Both the position numbers and the translations under genes were made by a program. This document shows positions 6,869 to 14,088 of a DNA stretch of 64,000 bases, in pieces (the first letter of the stretch is position 1; the number at the start of each line of letters is the position of its first letter). This DNA comes from Pirellulales bacterium (GTDB taxonomy: Bacteria > Planctomycetota > Planctomycetia > Pirellulales > JALHPA01): contig JANRLT010000060.1 in assembly GCA_033762255.1 (NCBI GenBank), positions 62,001 through 126,000 of the forward strand, read 5' to 3'. The notes beneath the pieces were generated by a model, which saw nothing but the letters and a program-made list of their open reading frames with translations, had not been told where the DNA came from and did no database searches.

Positions 6869-8752
6869 ATGTTTCGACCACATTGGATTGCCAGTCTGGC
6901 CCTGTTTGCCCAACTCTGCCTCGCGGGGGCGTGTTACAGTGATGAGCCGCCAGCGCCCGTTGGTGCTCGGGTAGAGGATTTTTCCCTGCCGCAGCCGCTC
7001 ACCGGCGAGACCTGGACCCTGTCAGAGCATATGCGAAAGGCCAGCGAAGAGGCTCAAAATGCCAGCAAAGAGGCCCAGCAGGCTCGCGCGGTGGTGTTGG
7101 TCTTTAGCTCCACCAGTTGTCCCGTCTGCACGGCGTATGTCCCCCGACTAACAGAATTAATGAAAAAACATGTTAATGACCATGTGACCTGGGTGGCGAT
7201 TGCCAGCCATCCCTCCGACAGCGCCCAGGACGTTGCCGCTTATGCACGGGAACGGGAATTACCGCTGCCGTTTCTCTTTGACGAGGGTTCCCGACTGGCC
7301 GCGCGCTTGCACATTGAGCGAGTCCCCACGGTGCTGGTGCTTGACGCCGGGCGGGATGTGCGCTATGCGGGGCGAATCGACGACCAATATGCCCCGGGCG
7401 TCCCCAAGGCGCAGGCGGGGACCGCCGAACTGGCGGAGGCTCTCTCCGCGGTGTTAACAGGCACAGAGGTCAAAACTCCGTATGCCGCGCCGGCGGGGTG
7501 TAAGCTGTCGCATCAAGCGACCGCGGCGACAAAGCAGGCGACGGTAGAGACGGGCACGGCAAATGGCCAAACTTCCGCTGCTTTGCCAGCCACTAACGCT
7601 AAAGCGGCGTCCACCCTGCGGGCCAGCATCACTTATCACCGCGATATTGCCCCCATCATGCAGTCTAAATGCCAGGAATGCCACCGCCCGGGAGAAGCCG
7701 GGCCATTTTCCCTGCTGACTTACAAACAAGCCAAAAATTGGTCGGGGATGATGGCCGAAGTGGTCGCGGATGACATCATGCCCCCCTGGCATGCGGATGC
7801 CCCGTTGGGCCACTTTAAGAATGATCGCCGGCTCTCTCCGGAGCAAAAGCAATTATTGCTTGCCTGGGTGGACCAGGGCTGTGTGGAAGGGGATCCGCGC
7901 GATGCGCCTCCCCCCGTGCAGTTTGTGTCAGGTTGGCGGCTGGGTCGCGAACCGGATGAAATCCTAAAAATGGAAAAAGAAGTCAAAGTCCCCGCGCATG
8001 GGCAAGTCCCTTATGAATACGTGCAGGTCGGACCGGAATTTCCCCAGGATCGTTGGGTGACGGGGATTGAGGTTCGTCCGCAACAAAGGCAGGTGGTGCA
8101 TCACATCATTGCCTTTATTGTCCCCCCTGACGCCAATATCCTCAGCATTTTTGGCCCACAGTTTGGCCGCCATATGCTGGGGGCCTATGTTCCGGGGGAC
8201 CAACCCATTGTGGCGGGACCCGGCCAAGCCCGAAAAATCCTCAAAGGGAGCAAGATCATTTTTGAGGTGCATTACACGCCCAATGGCAAGGCTGTGACGG
8301 ACTGTTCTAGCGTGGGCCTGTGTTACACCGACGAGGCGCCGCGGGCGGAACTGTTTGGCCTGTCGGTGATGAACCCGACATTTCGCATCCCCCCGGGCGC
8401 GGACAATCACGAAGTCAAATCGCAATTTACATTTCCGCGTGAATCGACGTTGTTGTCGCTGACGCCGCATATGCATGTGCGGGGTAAATCCTTTCGCTAT
8501 GAATTAGTTTTGGCCGATGGCAAGCGGGAAACACTGCTGAATGTGCCGCGTTATGACTTTAACTGGCAGGCCAGCTACGACCTGGCCCGCCCCGTGATCG
8601 TGCCAGCGGGGGCCACCTTGGAATGTACGGCCCATTATGATAACTCGGCCAAGAATCCGTTTAACCCCGACCCTAGCAAGACTGTCCGCTTTGGCAATAT
8701 GACGACGGATGAAATGATGATTGGTTTTGCCGCGTATTATGAGAATCCCTAG
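6869..8752 (+). CDS. Fusion of redoxin, cytochrome c and copper monooxygenase-like domains
   Basis: The 627-residue product starts with a signal peptide that resembles a lipobox (LCLAGAC). A thioredoxin/AhpC-like domain follows, with the Cys pair SCPVC at residues 84 and 87 and the cis-Pro loop RVPTVLVL. After a linker, a cytochrome c-like segment carries the haem motif CQECH (268-272) and the likely distal MMAEVVADDIMPPWH. The rest resembles PHM/DBM-type copper type II monooxygenases, with candidate copper ligands VVHH (411-412), FEVHY (468) and PHMHVRG (534-536). The protein is probably periplasmic and couples thiol or haem redox to oxidation of an unknown substrate. The locus at 62385-64000 has the same modules as two genes. 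No substrate can be inferred. Confidence 0.8.
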   Translation: MFRPHWIASLALFAQLCLAGACYSDEPPAPVGARVEDFSLPQPLTGETWTLSEHMRKASEEAQNASKEAQQARAVVLVFSSTSCPVCTAYVPRLTELMKKHVNDHVTWVAIASHPSDSAQDVAAYARERELPLPFLFDEGSRLAARLHIERVPTVLVLDAGRDVRYAGRIDDQYAPGVPKAQAGTAELAEALSAVLTGTEVKTPYAAPAGCKLSHQATAATKQATVETGTANGQTSAALPATNAKAASTLRASITYHRDIAPIMQSKCQECHRPGEAGPFSLLTYKQAKNWSGMMAEVVADDIMPPWHADAPLGHFKNDRRLSPEQKQLLLAWVDQGCVEGDPRDAPPPVQFVSGWRLGREPDEILKMEKEVKVPAHGQVPYEYVQVGPEFPQDRWVTGIEVRPQQRQVVHHIIAFIVPPDANILSIFGPQFGRHMLGAYVPGDQPIVAGPGQARKILKGSKIIFEVHYTPNGKAVTDCSSVGLCYTDEAPRAELFGLSVMNPTFRIPPGADNHEVKSQFTFPRESTLLSLTPHMHVRGKSFRYELVLADGKRETLLNVPRYDFNWQASYDLARPVIVPAGATLECTAHYDNSAKNPFNPDPSKTVRFGNMTTDEMMIGFAAYYENP

Positions 8753-9175
8753 AATGTTGTCGTAGTAATGGTTGCGATTTAGGCCATTTCGCCGCTGGGC
8801 AAAATTGCACTTATTTTTTGCCGCTCCACCGTATGCTTGGGCTGTACGGCCCAGCCGATTGCTACGCGTTGATAGACTCAATGTATTCATCACTCTCCGT
8901 GTTTTGAAACAGTCAACCGTAATTGGTTATGTTTTAGTGAAATTAGTTTACTTTGCCTTTTGGGGGGAAAAGATTCTGGGAATGGCTAATGTGAGCCGCG
9001 CGGTAAATTCTTGCTTGATGTCCTTGGATTTGCTAAGTTGGCGATGTTCGAAATCCCAGGGAGTGGCGCTGGCGCTCCTCCCGGATTTTGCCGACTGGTC
9101 ATTTCAGATTGACGGGAGATCTCCCGCAACGGCGCATCCCTACCACGGGCTTACTTTACATTTAGGAATTCACTC
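8753..9175. other. Intergenic region with palindromes
   Basis: No gene is seen. GGGAGATCTCCC at 9114-9125 is a perfect palindrome. The stretch around 8830-8870 (TTGGGCTGTACGGCCCAG) resembles the degenerate REP-like palindromes found elsewhere in the window. Confidence 0.45.
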
Positions 9176-9532
9176 ATGATCTCGCTCCAATCCAGTTCCG
9201 ACGCCAAGTATCTCAGTGTTAAATTGTCCGGCAAACTGCATGATGAAGATTACAAGCTGTTCACGCCATTTATTGACGATGCGGCCAAGAGCGGCAAAGT
9301 TCGTCTTTTGGTCGAGTTTCATGACTTTCAGGGATGGGATCTGCATGCCCTGTGGGACGACATAAAGTTTTCGACCACACACTGCACCAAACTCGAAAAG
9401 ATCGCGCTTGTGGGGGATAAAACCTGGGAGAAATACATGGCCAGCGTGTGCAAGCCATTTACCATGGCCAAGATTCAGTACTTTGACGCCAGTCAACTTG
9501 CTCAAGCGCAAGCGTGGTTGGACGCGGAATAG
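9176..9532 (+). CDS. SpoIIAA-like (STAS-fold) protein
   Basis: The 118-residue cytoplasmic protein follows the SpoIIAA-like family (PF11964): an opening strand YLSVKLSGKLHDEDY, then the FIDDAAKSGKVRLLVEFHDFQGWD strand-helix, KLEKIALVGDKTWEKYM and a final helix DASQLAQAQAWLDAE. Its length is normal for the family. These proteins have a STAS/CRAL-TRIO-like fold and may bind lipids or act in anti-sigma signalling, but their roles are mostly unknown. It stands alone, with no kinase or anti-sigma factor beside it. Confidence 0.8.
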   Translation: MISLQSSSDAKYLSVKLSGKLHDEDYKLFTPFIDDAAKSGKVRLLVEFHDFQGWDLHALWDDIKFSTTHCTKLEKIALVGDKTWEKYMASVCKPFTMAKIQYFDASQLAQAQAWLDAE

Positions 9533-9606
9533 GCCAACGCTAGGAAGGGTGTTGCCAGGATTTTCCATCATTTATGGTTCGCCTTTGTCATCCTACCGAA
9601 TTTATC

Positions 9607-10002
9607 ATGGCAACGACATTTCAGGGCATCAATCCAATCTTAGTCTGCGCGGACATTGTCGCCGAACATGACTGCTTGGTGCGGCAGTTTGGCTTGGCTC
9701 CCGGGGAATTGCACCGCGATCCCGCCGGCGCGGTCGTGCATGGCGAAGTTCGCGCCGGCCAGCAGGTCATTTGGCTGCACCAGCAAACCGCCGAGCATCA
9801 ATTGGCGGCACCCGTGTCCGGCCTGCCGAACATCGGTGGATTGGTGGTCTTTGTCGCGGATGTGGATGCGCACTACGCGGCGGCGGTTGCTGCGGGCGCC
9901 ACGGTGGATGGCCCGCCGGTTGATCAACCGTATGGCCAGCGGGAATACGGGGCTCGGGATGTGGCAGGGCACCGCTGGTGGTTCGCGCAGCGGCTAGGCT
10001 AG
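9607..10002 (+). CDS. VOC superfamily (glyoxalase/bleomycin resistance-like) protein
   Basis: The start at 9607 gives a 131-residue protein; an in-frame ATG at 9574 would add 11 residues unlike the family. It has the paired beta-alpha-beta-beta-beta pattern of the vicinal oxygen chelate fold: INPILVCADIVAEHDCLVRQFGL, then NIGGLVVFVADVDAHYAAAVAAGATVDGPP and the closing YGAREYGARDVAGHRWWFAQ-type strand. The usual metal ligands cannot be assigned with confidence, so the activity is unknown. It is not the same subfamily as the PhnB-like protein at 41034-41453. Confidence 0.75.
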   Translation: MATTFQGINPILVCADIVAEHDCLVRQFGLAPGELHRDPAGAVVHGEVRAGQQVIWLHQQTAEHQLAAPVSGLPNIGGLVVFVADVDAHYAAAVAAGATVDGPPVDQPYGQREYGARDVAGHRWWFAQRLG

Positions 10003-10127
10003 TATTTGCGGGATAAGAATATATCTCTGTTTTTTTATAAAAAAGCTTGTCGCGATAGCACCGGTACCGTTATGCTGTTGGCAAGTTTGAAAAGACATGT
10101 CCCGTGCATTTCTTCAGGAGCCAAAGC

Positions 10128-10394
10128 ATGACACTTTACGCCGCTCGCAATCGCGCACTTAGTCAATGGCTGCAAAAAAACCCGCAGATCGCCGGAGTGG
10201 TCTTTATACTAATTGGCGGATTTTCGATTTGGACGGGCGTTCGGGCCTTGCAAACCGGCGAAGCAACCCTCAAATGGGGAATCGAACTCGAAGGTACCTC
10301 CGCCAGATTCGTTGGCGGATTTTGGGTTCTGCTGGGGGGCGGCCTCGCAATCTTGGGCTTGGTGTTACTCTTGGGCATTTGGAATTTTAGTTAA
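10128..10394 (+). CDS. Small hypothetical protein with two membrane segments
   Basis: The ATG at 10128 is preceded by AGGAG at a good distance, so it is preferred over the ATG at 10104. The 88-residue product has two hydrophobic segments, at about 20-40 (IAGVVFILIGGFSIWTGV) and 62-84 (FVGGFWVLLGGGLAILGLVLLL), joined by a short soluble loop. No family is recognised. Confidence 0.55.
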   Translation: MTLYAARNRALSQWLQKNPQIAGVVFILIGGFSIWTGVRALQTGEATLKWGIELEGTSARFVGGFWVLLGGGLAILGLVLLLGIWNFS

Positions 10395-10515
10395 ATAATG
10401 ACCGCTTTGTGGCATGTTGGACTTGAAAAAGCGTCTGGTACAATCAGTGTCATGTTGCAAGTGTGTTAGCACTTGAAATTACTTCTGTCGTCCGTCTTCT
10501 ATGGGGTAAAAGGCC

Positions 10516-11001
10516 ATGTATAAGTCAAGTAGTACGTTACGGTCCAGTCTGTGTTATTTGGTGTTTTTATTGGCCGTTTTGGGCGGTAATGTCCCTATAA
10601 GCGCCGAAAAAGTCGATTTATCCGCCGACGATCTGCGGAAAATCGCCACGCACGTGGTCACGGGCGAGGTGCTAGCCATTTACGAGCGTGCGGTAACCAC
10701 CCAGGACTGGAAATACACGCATTATGTGGCGGAAGTCCGAGTCAACCAGGTGGAAAAAGGAGAGGGCGTCAAAAACGATGAGTTAATCTATGTGCGGTAT
10801 TGGCAACGACGCTGGAATAGCTCCGGCCCGCAGCCTCCATCGACCATCGGCCACCGAGGTTTGCCGCAGGAAAAGGACAAGCTGCGGTTTTACCTGGCCC
10901 AGAATGCCTACGATGGGTTTACCAATGACAACCAGGATGGGGGCTATAATGTCATTGGTGCCAATGGATTTGAGGAACTACCCGCGCCAGAAAAAAAGTA
11001 G
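10516..11001 (+). CDS. Hypothetical secreted protein
   Basis: A clear signal peptide (residues 1-30, SLCYLVFLLAVLGGNVPISA) leads into a 130-residue domain rich in beta strands: HVVTGEVLAIYERAV, THYVAEVRVNQVEKGEG, DELIYVRYWQRRW and KLRFYLAQN. The pattern, a strand with V-x-G-x-V and then an E-K-G strand and a K-L-x-F-Y-L strand, is often seen in small exported planctomycete proteins of unknown role. It precedes another secreted protein by 48 bases on the same strand and may be co-transcribed with it. Confidence 0.6.
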   Translation: MYKSSSTLRSSLCYLVFLLAVLGGNVPISAEKVDLSADDLRKIATHVVTGEVLAIYERAVTTQDWKYTHYVAEVRVNQVEKGEGVKNDELIYVRYWQRRWNSSGPQPPSTIGHRGLPQEKDKLRFYLAQNAYDGFTNDNQDGGYNVIGANGFEELPAPEKK

Positions 11002-11049
11002 GCCAACAGGCGAACCAATGCCCGGACATTTCCTACCCCAGGCCGATTG

Positions 11050-12084
11050 ATGAAAAGTATTGTCATCTCCACGCTGGTGGTGGCGTTGGGAATGCTGCCT
11101 GACGCGCTGGGCCTGTTCGTCGCCCGGGCGGGTGATAGTCACCCCCCGCGTATCACCCAACCGATCTCCTTTGACACGCCCGCGGCGGATGAAGTCTGTT
11201 CCACGCTGCAAATCTTTCCCTCGGATAATCCCTGGCGGCACAAAATAGCCGATTGGCCCACTCATCCGCGGTCGGCGGCGATCGTGGCCGCGATTGGCCG
11301 GGAAAAGCCCCTGCGCTACAACACCGATATGGCTTTTGTGCTAGTCCCCGCCAACCAGCCGCGCGTGCCGGTCAAGCTGCTCGACTATCCGGAAGAGTCT
11401 GATCCCGGTCCTTATCCCGTGCCGGACAACGTGCCGATCGAAGGTTGGCCTGTATCTTATAGCCGTTCCGACGATCTCCGACACCTGACACTAGACGATG
11501 TGCAGCGGAACAAGACGGGCGAGGATGCCGACCGCCACGCGATCGTGGTTGATCCGGCGGCGGGCAAACTATTTGAGTTTTATAAATTGCAAAAAACCGA
11601 TCAGGGATGGCAAGCCTCGTGCGCGGCGATCTTTGATCTTAAATCAAATCGCTTGCGCCCGGACGGTTGGACATCAACCGACGCCGCCGGGCTCCCCATT
11701 TTTCCCGCGATTGTCCGCTATGATGAACTCAAGCGGGGTGAAATCAACCATGCCCTGCGCGTCACGGTGCCGCGCACGCGGCGGGCGTATGTCTATCCCG
11801 CCACGCACTTTGCCAGTACGCTGATCGACGAAAAGCTCCCCCGCATGGGCGAGCGTCTGCGGTTACGCGCCGATTTTGAAGTGGCAAAGTTCTCGCCCGA
11901 AGTCCGCGTCATCTTGACCGCGCTAAAGACCTACGGCATGCTGGTGGCCGATAATGGAATCGAATGGGCGATTTCCTGTGCGCCGGATCCACGCATTCCC
12001 GAATTGCACGAAGAGTTGCGCAAAATCAAGGGAAGCGACTTTGAGGTGGTCGTGCCCCCGCCCGATTACCAGCCGCCGAAATAG
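11050..12084 (+). CDS. Conserved secreted protein of unknown function
   Basis: The ATG at 11050 gives a 344-residue product with a signal peptide. The mature part has LQIFPSDNPWRHKIADWPTHP, then a long beta-rich core, HALRVTVPRTRRAYVYPATH, LPRMGERLRLRADFEV and LTALKTYGMLVADNGIEWAIS near the end. I recognise this last group of motifs from exported proteins in several soil phyla, but no biochemical role is known to me. No catalytic motif is evident. It lies 48 bases after the previous secreted-protein gene, which suggests a shared transcript. Confidence 0.65.
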   Translation: MKSIVISTLVVALGMLPDALGLFVARAGDSHPPRITQPISFDTPAADEVCSTLQIFPSDNPWRHKIADWPTHPRSAAIVAAIGREKPLRYNTDMAFVLVPANQPRVPVKLLDYPEESDPGPYPVPDNVPIEGWPVSYSRSDDLRHLTLDDVQRNKTGEDADRHAIVVDPAAGKLFEFYKLQKTDQGWQASCAAIFDLKSNRLRPDGWTSTDAAGLPIFPAIVRYDELKRGEINHALRVTVPRTRRAYVYPATHFASTLIDEKLPRMGERLRLRADFEVAKFSPEVRVILTALKTYGMLVADNGIEWAISCAPDPRIPELHEELRKIKGSDFEVVVPPPDYQPPK

Positions 12085-12498
12085 CAGCGCGCGGGGGTGT
12101 GTCGCGCGCGGGAGACGACAGACGCGCGGTCATTCACTATGCATTAGTCAACAGAAAAACATAATTTCCCATCACACGATGTTATTGATTTGTTCTTTGG
12201 AGTCATTGGATTGCTGTCAAGAAAACAGGGCATTATCCGGGATCGCGACCATCATTATGACTATTTCTCTTGACAGGAAGCTCGTCGCTAACAGCATATT
12301 TTCGTCCACGCTGTGGTTGCATGCAAGTTTATCTTATGGCTATAATAATTTAAGTTAATTTGTCAGTGACAATGATCGATGTGGCGGGCCTAACATCTGC
12401 ATCCATACACGCGGCTGACATAGCTTACTAGCCAGATTCTTCTTAAAACAATTGGCACACTCTGCCCTCGTAAAGGGTCGCCGCAAAGGGAAACATCG
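12085..12498. other. Intergenic region upstream of the antiporter-like gene
   Basis: No gene is seen. It is AT-rich towards its right half and holds a candidate promoter at 12317-12346. An AAAGGG sequence lies about 10 bases before the next start codon. Confidence 0.5.
12317..12346 (+). promoter_or_regulatory. Candidate sigma-70 promoter for the gene at 12499
   Basis: TTGCAT at 12317-12322 and a perfect TATAAT at 12341-12346 are 18 bases apart. The leader would be about 145 bases. Confidence 0.4.
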
Positions 12499-13920
12499 AT
12501 GATCGAGCCCGCCTCTATGGCGCTGTTGTTGCTTTCTTGGCCTATTGCGCTCAATCTCTTGTCCATTATCAAGACCAAGTCAAAACGGACATTCTATACC
12601 ATCTCGATTGGCTCGACGACCGGCATGGCGTTGGCCACGTTTTTTTATGGTCCCGTGACGGAACCGATTCGGATCAGCAACTGGGTTGTGTTTTCGCTGG
12701 ATAAACCCTCTTGGCTGTTTATTATTCTCATCTATATGTGCTGGGCGATGACCTTGGTCTATTGCATGGGATACATCTCGGCCCAATTTTCCCAAAAGGC
12801 GGAAACGTTCCATCGCTTTATGAGCGCCACGCTGGGATTATCAATTGGCGCGGGAATGGCGGACAACTTTTTTACCTTGTTGGTTTTTTATTTTGCCGCC
12901 ATACCCACGATTGTGCCCTTGATTTCGCTCCGGGATAACGAGGCTAGCCGGCAAGCGGCTCGTTTTTATGTCCTATCGACGCTATGGCCCATGTTATTGC
13001 TCGCGCTTCCCGCGATTGTTTTTAATTTTCCCTTGGATGTGCCTTTTGAGCAGATTCATATAACAAAATTCGGTTGGAGTCACGAGAGATCGGCCCTTGT
13101 GCTGGCGATGATCATCATCGGATTATCCAAAAATTGCATCGCGCCGTTTCACTTGTGGCTGCCGCGATCTTCGATCGCCCCCGCCCCGGTTACTGCGTTA
13201 ATCCACTCCGTGGCCGCGGTGCAGGTGGCCAGCATCGCCCTGCTAAAAATTGCCAAACATGTCTATGGATTTGAACTGCTCAGCGATATGTGTAATCATT
13301 TTTGGGAAACGGGTTGGTTGCTCTATTTGTGCGGGGGAACGGCTATTTACACCGCGCTACGGGCCTGGAGAACCCCCAATTTGAAGGAACGGTTCTCCTT
13401 CTCCACGGTCGGGCAACTGTCGTACATCATTACGGCGATATTGATCGGCACGGAACATAGCGTCCAAGGAGCGATGCTCCATATCGTTACCCACTCTATC
13501 GCCAAATTAAATTTATTCTTTTGCGCGGGAGCGTATCTTACTTCGTTTGGATCAGTCCAAGCCCCGCGCGTGGCCGACGCCATACCCGGCCAGCGCTGGC
13601 TGGGTGTTACCGCGGTGATTTCCGGACTTTCCATCGCCGGGTTTCCCTTGCTAGCGGGTTATTACAGCAAAGACATCATGCTGCTCGAGGAAATCCATCG
13701 CCAGCATTATTCCGCAGCCGCATTCTTGCTGATTGGCAGCCTCTTGAACTTTGTCTATATCTTTCCATTAATCCGCGCGACACTTCGCAGGGCAACATCC
13801 ACGACCCCCGCCCCCGGGCCTTTGCCGCTGCCCATGAAAATAGCGATTCTGTTATGCACGGGAATGGTGATCGCCCTGTCCGTCTTTGTCTACAGCGTGA
13901 TGCGGTACACAGAAATCTGA
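12499..13920 (+). CDS. Proton-conducting transporter, complex I NuoL/MrpD-like subunit (orphan)
   Basis: The 473-residue polytopic protein has about 13 hydrophobic segments. The signature SKNCIAPFHLWLPRSSIAPA-PVTALIH at about residues 205-235 is the broken-helix TM7 region of the Nuo/Mrp antiporter-like subunits, with the conserved lysine (K in LSKN) and the P-F-H-x-W-L-P turn. The later FSTVGQLSYI and HIVTHSIAKLNLFFCAGAY segments also fit. These subunits move protons or sodium as part of NADH dehydrogenase, Mrp antiporters, hydrogenases or DAB bicarbonate pumps. No partner subunit of any of these is encoded nearby. The glutamate normally found in TM5 is not visible in ADNFFTLLVFYFAAIPTIV. 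Confidence 0.8.
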   Translation: MIEPASMALLLLSWPIALNLLSIIKTKSKRTFYTISIGSTTGMALATFFYGPVTEPIRISNWVVFSLDKPSWLFIILIYMCWAMTLVYCMGYISAQFSQKAETFHRFMSATLGLSIGAGMADNFFTLLVFYFAAIPTIVPLISLRDNEASRQAARFYVLSTLWPMLLLALPAIVFNFPLDVPFEQIHITKFGWSHERSALVLAMIIIGLSKNCIAPFHLWLPRSSIAPAPVTALIHSVAAVQVASIALLKIAKHVYGFELLSDMCNHFWETGWLLYLCGGTAIYTALRAWRTPNLKERFSFSTVGQLSYIITAILIGTEHSVQGAMLHIVTHSIAKLNLFFCAGAYLTSFGSVQAPRVADAIPGQRWLGVTAVISGLSIAGFPLLAGYYSKDIMLLEEIHRQHYSAAAFLLIGSLLNFVYIFPLIRATLRRATSTTPAPGPLPLPMKIAILLCTGMVIALSVFVYSVMRYTEI

Positions 13921-14088
13921 TTTGAAACCACCACGCCGCAAAAATGACGGACAGCCGCGTGGCCGCCAGAGTGATATTTGAATAAATTATACCCAGGTCC
14001 ATTCATCACCCGTCCCGCCGCGGTTCTGGGGAGATCTCCGCGACGGAACAGATGACAAATGACCGTGCCACGCGAGCACGGATAACGA

